From Bacillota bacterium (GTDB lineage: Bacteria; Bacillota; Bacilli; Thermoactinomycetales; DSM-44946): 7,315 nt of DNA. The stretch covers positions 1 through 7,315 of the forward strand of contig JAJYSD010000051.1 in assembly GCA_021793745.1 (NCBI GenBank), written 5' to 3'. Below the pieces are notes generated by a model. The model was not told where the DNA came from and ran no database searches. It saw only the letters and a list, made by a program, of their open reading frames with translations. The position numbers and the translations under genes are program-made. Below are positions 1-3,882 of this stretch, piece by piece (position 1 is the stretch's first letter; each line of letters begins with the position of its first letter).

Positions 1-92
1 TGATCGTGCTGGGCTGTCTCTTTTGGTTCGGCTTTTGGGGCGGATACGGCTACGGCGGATACGGATATGGCGGGTACGACTATTTTTATTAA
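1..92 (+). CDS. 3' end of a small Gly/Tyr-rich membrane-type protein (start outside window)
   Basis: The reading frame is open from the window edge (first whole codon at base 3) to a TAA at 90-92 and gives 29 C-terminal residues. A hydrophobic aromatic stretch (IVLGCLFWFGFW) is followed by a GGYGYGGYGYGGYDYFY tail. A short hydrophobic segment with a Gly/Tyr tail resembles small membrane or coat-associated proteins of spore-formers (YjcZ-like or similar), but too little is present to assign a family. A good hairpin terminator starts just after the stop, which supports a real gene end. The start, length and function cannot be seen. Confidence 0.6.
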   Translation, partial: IVLGCLFWFGFWGGYGYGGYGYGGYDYFY

Positions 93-126
93 ACCTCCGG
101 CGATGGTCGGAGGTGTATTTTTTTTT
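93..126 (+). terminator. Rho-independent terminator of the Gly/Tyr-rich gene
   Basis: Arms ACCTCCG (93-99) and CGGAGGT (108-114) form a 7-bp stem with an 8-nt loop. GTA and nine T residues (118-126) follow. The stem begins right after the TAA at 90-92, so it ends the upstream gene and insulates the CDGSH gene. Confidence 0.88.
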
Positions 127-225
127 GCCCGGTGGAGTGGGAAACGGGGTTGACGGGGCATCTTCGTCTTTGAATGGGCGGATCTGAACCCGGTGCCAGG
201 CCGCGGGCGTTGCAGGGGAAAGCGG

Positions 226-256
226 TTGATCTCCTCCGGATTCGGGGTAACATAAT
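226..256 (+). promoter_or_regulatory. Candidate sigma-A promoter of the CDGSH gene
   Basis: TTGATC (226-231) is followed after 16 nt by TAACAT (248-253). A CATAAT overlapping it at 251-256 is an alternative -10 with a longer 19-nt spacer. Transcription would start near 260, giving a leader of about 30 nt that contains the AGAGGAGGAAGG ribosome binding site. A second TTGACG at 150-155 has no convincing -10 element and is less likely. Confidence 0.4.
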
Positions 257-292
257 AAGGAACGAGATCACGGGACTAGAGGAGGAAGGGCT

Positions 293-499
293 GTGGCAAA
301 AGTTCAGATTCGCATTCGAGACAAGGGGCCTTATTTGGTAACCGGTGATGTGGAGCTGGTGGATGCGGAAGGAAACCGGTATGCGGTGGAAAAATCCTTC
401 GCCCTGTGCCGGTGCGGATTGTCCCAGAAGAAACCCTTCTGCGATGGTTCGCACCGAGGCCGTTTCGATGACGCGCCCCGGGCGAAGGAGGTCCTTTAG
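293..499 (+). CDS. CDGSH-type [2Fe-2S] iron-sulfur protein, 68 aa
   Basis: This is a stand-alone single-domain CDGSH protein. The ligand signature is complete: C39-R-C41 and C50-D-G-S-H54, which in the mitoNEET-like family hold a 2Fe-2S cluster by three Cys and one His. The intervening residues (GLSQKKPF, with S44 and P48) match the family pattern C-X-C-X2-S-X3-P-X-C-D-G-S-H. There is no signal peptide or membrane segment, so it is probably cytosolic. The N-terminal half (residues 3-34) is the short beta-strand region usual in bacterial members. The start is GTG, chosen because AGGAGG (280-285) lies 7 nt upstream and the protein starts at the usual place. It is flanked by terminators and is probably monocistronic. 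The cellular role (redox or iron homeostasis) is not defined by sequence. Confidence 0.93.
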   Translation: MAKVQIRIRDKGPYLVTGDVELVDAEGNRYAVEKSFALCRCGLSQKKPFCDGSHRGRFDDAPRAKEVL

Positions 500-525
500 G
501 CCGGCGAAGTACCGGGAGCAAATGC

Positions 526-564
526 AAAAATAAAGCCGGGTGAGGGGAATTTTCGAATCCCGGC
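526..564 (-). terminator. Rho-independent terminator for sspI, reading leftwards
   Basis: GCCGGG (535-540) and CCCGGC (559-564) form a 6-bp stem with an 18-nt loop. On the minus strand the stem is followed by TTTATTTTTGC, a good U-tract (complement of 526-534). On the plus strand only a short CCTTTGCC follows, so the polarity favours the minus strand. It lies about 135 nt beyond the sspI stop codon. Confidence 0.6.
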
Positions 565-625
565 CTTTGCCTTCGGATCCCCAAAACGGGATGGTTTCAT
601 CTTCTCGGGATGCAGACCGGGTTGG

Positions 626-694
626 CGGGACCGATTTTCCGCCGGGCGGCTCCTGCGATGGAGTCGAGGCGGAAAATCGCTGTCCCGTCTTTTT
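626..694 (+). terminator. Long hairpin with T-run, likely terminator of the CDGSH gene
   Basis: A perfect 12-bp inverted repeat, CGATTTTCCGCC (632-643) against GGCGGAAAATCG (668-679), extends outwards by CGGGA (626-630)/TCCCG (683-687) across a small internal loop. It extends inwards by CGGCTCC (647-653) against GGAGTCG (660-666, one G-T pair) with a 6-nt apical loop. The plus strand then reads TCTTTTT (688-694). The minus-strand side has no T-run, so it should terminate rightward transcription from the CDGSH gene, about 190 nt after its stop and just short of the convergent sspI stop. Confidence 0.6.
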
Positions 695-699
695 GGCGG

Positions 700-939
700 T
701 CAGGAAGGGGATACGGGGGGAACCGCACGGTCCCGGGGAAGATTTTCATGAAGGGTGGAGATCATTTCTTTGCGGGAAGCAGGTTCGCTGTTTTCCCAGA
801 TGATCTCGAACAGCACTCCCAGACCGGGGAGCAATTTTTCTTCTTGTTGCTGCAGGGTGTCGTTCACCATCTCGGTCAATTCCTGTTTCGACATGTGTTG
901 AATGTTATGGATGACAGCTCCGCGTACATCGATGTTCAT
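700..939 (-). CDS. sspI: Small acid-soluble spore protein SspI, 79 aa
   Basis: The protein begins MNIDVRGAVIHNIQ and carries the central SspI block EEKLLPGLGVLFEIIW at residues 33-48, followed by a Lys/Glu-rich helix (SRKEMISTL). This matches the SspI family of minor small acid-soluble proteins made in the forespore of Bacillus-type spores; their exact role in the spore is not well defined. Known SspI is about 70 residues; this copy carries a somewhat longer, proline-containing tail (RDRAVPPVSPS). The frame stays open far upstream on this strand, but the ATG at 937-939 is the start: AGAGGAGG (complement of 949-956) lies 9 nt upstream and the family N-terminus begins there. It is divergent from the ktr gene and convergent with the CDGSH gene. 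An sspI gene next to ysgA/pheST is also known in Bacillus. Confidence 0.93.
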   Translation of the reverse strand: MNIDVRGAVIHNIQHMSKQELTEMVNDTLQQQEEKLLPGLGVLFEIIWENSEPASRKEMISTLHENLPRDRAVPPVSPS

Positions 940-963
940 CAGGGCGTCCCTCCTCTTGGTGAC

Positions 964-992
964 TATTGTGTCCCCTCCCTCATTCTTTATCC
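964..992 (-). promoter_or_regulatory. Candidate forespore (sigma-G/sigma-F-like) promoter of sspI
   Basis: On the minus strand GGATA (complement of 988-992) is followed after 17 nt by CACAATA (complement of 964-970). The sigma-G consensus is roughly GHATR-N17/18-CATNNTA, so one position deviates in each box. Transcription would start near 957, directly ahead of the ribosome binding site at 949-956, giving the short leader usual for ssp genes. The assignment rests on position and gene identity as much as on the boxes. Confidence 0.45.
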
Positions 993-993
993 G

Positions 994-1022
994 TTGGTCC
1001 CCCCGTTGGGCTGTGATATAAT
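994..1022 (+). promoter_or_regulatory. Sigma-A promoter of the ktr-ysgA unit (extended -10)
   Basis: TTGGTC (994-999) is followed after exactly 17 nt by a perfect TATAAT (1017-1022). TGA at 1014-1016 gives an extended -10 (TGATATAAT). Transcription should start near 1029, leaving a leader of about 26 nt with a GGGAGG ribosome binding site (1039-1044). There is no room for a c-di-AMP riboswitch of the kind found before some ktr operons. Confidence 0.75.
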
Positions 1023-1054
1023 GGATCTCATCGAAACCGGGAGGATCGGATCCG

Positions 1055-1708
1055 ATGAGACAGCAGTTTGCCGTGATCGGCGTAGGACGGTTCGGGGGAA
1101 GCGTCGCCAGAACGCTGGTTGAGATGGGAAACGAAGTTTTGGTTATCGATCGCGATCCCGAACGGGTGCAGGCCTTCGCCGCCTTGGTCACCCATGCGGT
1201 GGAGGCGGACTCCACCGATGAAAAGGCCCTGAAGGCACTGGGCATCCGCAATTTCGACGTGGTGGTCGTCTCCATCGGGGATGATATCCAGTCCAGCATC
1301 ATGACCACCTTGATCCTGAAGGAGATGGACGTCAAAAAGATCGTGGTGAAGGCCCGAAACGACCTTCACGGGAAGGTGCTCTACAAAATCGGCGCCGACA
1401 AGGTGATTTTCCCGGAACGAGACATGGGCGTCCGGGTCGCTCATTCCCTGATATCCCCTAACATCCTGGATTTTATCGAGTTGTCCGAGGACTACAGCAT
1501 CGTGGAGATCAGTGCGGGACAAAAGTTCAGCGGGAAATCCCTCAAGGAGTTGAATTTTCGCGCCCGCTACGGCTGCAACGTGATCGCGATCCAAAGCGGG
1601 GAGCGGATGAATGTGTCCCCGTCGGCCCACGATGTGATTCATGCCGGGGACGTGCTGATGGTGCTCGGACACAACCGGGATCTGAAAAAGCTGGAGGAAG
1701 AGGCTTGA
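1055..1708 (+). CDS. ktrA: KtrA/KtrC-type RCK potassium-channel gating subunit (TrkA family)
   Basis: A 217-aa cytosolic regulatory subunit of a Ktr potassium uptake system. The N-terminal RCK domain (about 1-125) has the Rossmann nucleotide-binding loop GVGRFGG (G9, G11, G14) and an acidic residue, D32, at the end of the second strand, typical for adenine-nucleotide binding (ATP/ADP gate Ktr). The RCK_C domain follows (about 135-215); in KtrA/KtrC of Firmicutes it binds c-di-AMP, which closes the channel. Length matches the family. The start ATG has GGGAGG 10 nt upstream. The membrane partner (KtrB or KtrD) is not in the window, so this is an unlinked subunit, as KtrC is in B. subtilis; whether to call it KtrA or KtrC cannot be settled from sequence alone. 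It is followed after 6 nt by ysgA and very probably co-transcribed. Confidence 0.9.
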   Translation: MRQQFAVIGVGRFGGSVARTLVEMGNEVLVIDRDPERVQAFAALVTHAVEADSTDEKALKALGIRNFDVVVVSIGDDIQSSIMTTLILKEMDVKKIVVKARNDLHGKVLYKIGADKVIFPERDMGVRVAHSLISPNILDFIELSEDYSIVEISAGQKFSGKSLKELNFRARYGCNVIAIQSGERMNVSPSAHDVIHAGDVLMVLGHNRDLKKLEEEA

Positions 1709-1714
1709 TTCCTA

Positions 1715-2512
1715 GTGGATATCCGCTTTTTGAGCTCCAATCAAAATGTACAGTATAAGCGTTGGCGTAAGCTGCACCGCCGGAAGGGGCGGGAGAAATA
1801 CGGATCCCTACTGGCGGAGGGGCCCCATCTTCTGATGGAAGCGATGGATGCCGGATGGAAGGTGCGGGCCTGCCTGGTGGAAGAGGGCCGGGAGCAGCTG
1901 CTGACGGAGATCCCGGGGATCCGTCAGGGCTCCTTTCCGGTGTACCGCCTTCCCGCTCCCTTGTTCCGCAGCCTGATGGATACGGAGACACCCCAGGGGA
2001 TTGCGGCGGAACTGGAGATTCCCCGGAAGCGGGAGGAGGTTTCATTCCGGGAAAAGGAGACGCTCCTTCTCCTGGATGCGGTGCAGGATCCCGGCAACCT
2101 GGGGACGATCCTGCGGACGGCGGAGGCGGCGGGGGCGACGGCCGTCTGGCTCGGACGGGGAACGGTGGATCCCTACAACAGCAAAACCGTCCGGGCGGCG
2201 ATGGGCTCCCTCTTCCGCATGCCGATTCGACAGGCGGACCTCTCTCGTGCCATCCCGGATCTCCGCCGACAAGGCTTTACAGTGGTCGGGACCCATCCCC
2301 GGACGAAGACGCTTCATTTTCAATTGGCGTATCCTTCCCGGACCGCCTTTCTGCTCGGCAATGAAGGGCGGGGAGTCGATTCCGCCCTGGAACGCCTCGT
2401 GGACGGGATGGTTTGCATTCCGATGCCCGGCGGCGTCGAGTCCCTCAATGTATCGGTGACTGCGGCGGTGTTGCTGTACGAGCGGCTCCGGCAGAGCTGG
2501 GAGGACGGCTAG
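1715..2512 (+). CDS. ysgA: TrmH/SpoU-family rRNA 2'-O-methyltransferase (YsgA-like)
   Basis: A 265-aa SPOUT-class methyltransferase that uses S-adenosylmethionine. The N-terminal substrate-binding domain (about 10-100) contains the usual RRKGREKYGSLLAEGPHLL stretch. The C-terminal SpoU domain has motif 1 DPGNLGTILRTAEAAG (125-140, with N128 and R134), motif 2 LLGNEGRGV (213-221) and motif 3 IPMPGGVESLNVSVTAA (235-251), which builds the SAM-binding knot. Gene position just before pheST matches ysgA of B. subtilis, whose product has been reported to modify the A-loop of 23S rRNA (name RlmP); the exact target here is inferred. The start is GTG at 1715 with AAGAGG (1698-1703) 11 nt upstream, and the N-terminus aligns with the family. 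No terminator was seen after the stop other than the A/T-rich hairpin at 2531-2560. Confidence 0.9.
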   Translation: MDIRFLSSNQNVQYKRWRKLHRRKGREKYGSLLAEGPHLLMEAMDAGWKVRACLVEEGREQLLTEIPGIRQGSFPVYRLPAPLFRSLMDTETPQGIAAELEIPRKREEVSFREKETLLLLDAVQDPGNLGTILRTAEAAGATAVWLGRGTVDPYNSKTVRAAMGSLFRMPIRQADLSRAIPDLRRQGFTVVGTHPRTKTLHFQLAYPSRTAFLLGNEGRGVDSALERLVDGMVCIPMPGGVESLNVSVTAAVLLYERLRQSWEDG

Positions 2513-2517
2513 TCGGG

Positions 2518-2546
2518 TTGCCGCTTCCGGAAAATTTCGCTATACT
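2518..2546 (+). promoter_or_regulatory. Sigma-A promoter of the pheST T-box leader
   Basis: TTGCCG (2518-2523) is followed after 17 nt by TATACT (2541-2546). The promoter starts 6 nt after the ysgA stop codon. Transcription should start near 2553, about 20 nt before the first T-box elements. Confidence 0.72.
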
Positions 2547-2560
2547 ATATAGCAAATTTT
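2531..2560 (+). repeat. A/T-rich near-perfect inverted repeat over the pheST -10 element
   Basis: AAAATTT-C-GCTATA (2531-2544) pairs with TATAGCAAATTTT (2548-2560): 13 bp with a single bulged C and a 3-nt centre. It covers the -10 box and the predicted start site. It could be an operator for a dimeric repressor, or a weak terminator-like hairpin for readthrough from ysgA. It has no run of T outside the stem, so a standard terminator is less likely. Confidence 0.6.
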
Positions 2561-2570
2561 ACGGTCCAAG

Positions 2571-2811
2571 GCGATGAAGGAGAGAAGTAGGCCGTACGTA
2601 CCTACAGGGAGGAGATGTCGCGACTGAGAGCATCTCCAGGAAAACGGCGGTTCGAAGTTCGCTCCAGAGCTGTCTCCTGAAAGGGGTTCCGAGTAGGGAG
2701 TACCGGGTTCGCCCGTTATTGCGAACAGAGGGGAACGGCATGCCGTGGCGGCTTGTCGTTCAAAAAGGGTGGTACCGCGATCTCTCGTCCCTTTGGGCGA
2801 GGGATTTTTTT
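2571..2811 (+). ncRNA. T-box leader (tRNA-Phe sensing) controlling pheST
   Basis: A T-box riboswitch senses uncharged tRNA and turns on its synthetase operon. The diagnostic T-box AGGGTGGTACCGCG is at 2766-2779. Stem I is closed by GGAGA (2579-2583) and TCTCC (2673-2677) and carries AGTA (2586-2589) on its 5' side. The 3' side reads GAAGTTCGCTCCAGAGCTG, which places the specifier TTC (Phe) at 2658-2660. A further arm is GGAGATG (2611-2617)/CATCTCC (2631-2637). Downstream, GTTCC (2686-2690) can pair with GGAAC (2732-2736) around a CGGG-TTCG-CCCG hairpin (2704-2715). The antiterminator pairs AAAGGG (2764-2769) with CCCTTT (2789-2794) and GCG (2777-2779) with CGT (2786-2788). Its bulge begins TGGT, complementary to the ACCA end of a tRNA with discriminator A, as in tRNA-Phe. 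A second TTC at 2651-2653 makes the specifier position slightly uncertain. Confidence 0.95.
2780..2811 (+). terminator. T-box attenuator terminator upstream of pheS
   Basis: ATCTCTCGTCC (2780-2790) pairs with GGGCGAGGGAT (2795-2805) in an 11-bp stem including two G-T pairs, with a CTTT loop and seven T residues (2805-2811). CCC and TTT of this region are also needed by the antiterminator, so the two structures exclude each other. It forms when tRNA-Phe is charged, stopping transcription before pheS. Confidence 0.93.
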
Positions 2812-2835
2812 ATATCGAGGAAAGGAGTGTCCGGG

Positions 2836-3870
2836 ATGCTTTCGCGCTTAAACGCATTGCGCGAGGAAGCCCAGCGAGCGATTGCTGCTGCGGATCGTTC
2901 TGATCAACTGAAGGAGTTGCGCGTTAAATATTTGGGGAAGAAGGGAGCGATTACGTCGATCCTCCGGGGAATGAAGGATGTTCCTCCGGCGGATCGCCCG
3001 AAGGTGGGCAGTTTGGCCAATGAAATCCGCGGGGAGCTGGAGCGGCTGATCGCGGAAAAGGAAGAGGAGTTGGCCGAGCGCGCCCTGGAGGAGCGGCTGA
3101 AGAAAGAGGCTTTGGATGTGACGCTGCCCGGCGATCCCCGGCCCATGGGGTCGATTCACCCCCTGTCGGCGCTGATCGAGGAGATCGAGGATATCTTCAT
3201 CGGGATGGGCTTTGAAGTGGCGGAGGGGCCGGAGGTGGAGTGGGACGAGATCAACTTCGAAGCCTTGAATATCGCCAAGGATCACCCGGCCCGGGATATG
3301 CAGGACTCCTTCTACATCACGCCCCATATCCTGCTGCGGACCCATACCTCCGGCGTTCAGGTGCGAACCCTGCGCGCCCGGGAGGGACAGGTGCCGGTCC
3401 GCATCATCGGGCCCGGGAAGGTATACCGCCGGGATGAGGATGACGCCACCCACTCCCATCAGTTCATGCAGATTGAGGGGCTGGTGGTGGACAGCGGGGT
3501 GTCGATGAGTGAATTGAACGGAGTGCTGTTAGCCTTTGCCCGGAAAATGTTCGGAGAAAACCAGCAGGTGCGACTGCGGCCCAGTTATTTTCCCTTCACC
3601 GAACCCAGCGCCGAGGTGGACATTTCCTGCATCATTTGCGGCGGTGAAGGTTGCCGGACCTGCAAGGGGACCGGATGGATCGAGATCTTGGGGTCCGGAA
3701 TGGTGCACCCTCGGGTGTTGGAAATGGCGGGTTACGATTCGGAGAAATACACCGGTTTCGCCTTCGGCATGGGGGTGGAACGGATTGCCATGCTGAAGTA
3801 TGGGGTGGACGATATCCGTCACTTTTATACCAACGATCTTCGATTCCTTCGACAGTACCAATCGGTTTGA
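2836..3870 (+). CDS. pheS: Phenylalanyl-tRNA synthetase alpha subunit
   Basis: The 344-aa catalytic subunit of the alpha2-beta2 class II synthetase that joins Phe to tRNA-Phe using ATP. Residues 1-90 form the charged, tRNA-binding coiled-coil arm. The catalytic domain holds motif 1 around [11 protein letters not shown] (125-135), THTSG (169-173), motif 2 with [19 protein letters not shown] (197-215) and motif 3 [11 protein letters not shown] (307-317). A four-cysteine cluster C265-X2-C268-X4-C273-X2-C276 followed by KGTGW is the usual insertion of bacterial PheS. The frame is open further upstream, but that part lies in the T-box and its terminator. The ATG at 2836 has AAAGGAG (2821-2827) 8 nt upstream and gives the standard family length. 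Expression depends on T-box antitermination. Confidence 0.98.
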   Translation: MLSRLNALREEAQRAIAAADRSDQLKELRVKYLGKKGAITSILRGMKDVPPADRPKVGSLANEIRGELERLIAEKEEELAERALEERLKKEALDVTLPGDPRPMGSIHPLSALIEEIEDIFIGMGFEVAEGPEVEWDEINFEALNIAKDHPARDMQDSFYITPHILLRTHTSGVQVRTLRAREGQVPVRIIGPGKVYRRDEDDATHSHQFMQIEGLVVDSGVSMSELNGVLLAFARKMFGENQQVRLRPSYFPFTEPSAEVDISCIICGGEGCRTCKGTGWIEILGSGMVHPRVLEMAGYDSEKYTGFAFGMGVERIAMLKYGVDDIRHFYTNDLRFLRQYQSV

Positions 3871-3882
3871 GGGGGATAGACG

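Noticed and set aside
610..1122. 170-codon plus-strand frame across the sspI region
   Set aside because: It is antisense to sspI and overlaps the ktr promoter and start; the translation shows no family resemblance.
940..1335. Upstream extension of the sspI frame on the minus strand
   Set aside because: It runs through the promoter region and into the ktr gene. The family N-terminus and the ribosome binding site fix the start at 939.
1028..1672. 214-codon minus-strand frame opposite the ktr gene
   Set aside because: It is a shadow of the RCK gene, which has clear family motifs and its own promoter and ribosome binding site.
2735..2746. ACGGCATGCCGT palindrome in the T-box leader
   Set aside because: It most likely belongs to the folded leader RNA; a separate DNA-binding site cannot be supported.
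2719..2835. In-frame upstream extension of pheS
   Set aside because: These codons lie in the T-box antiterminator and terminator. The ATG at 2836 has its own ribosome binding site and gives the normal PheS length.
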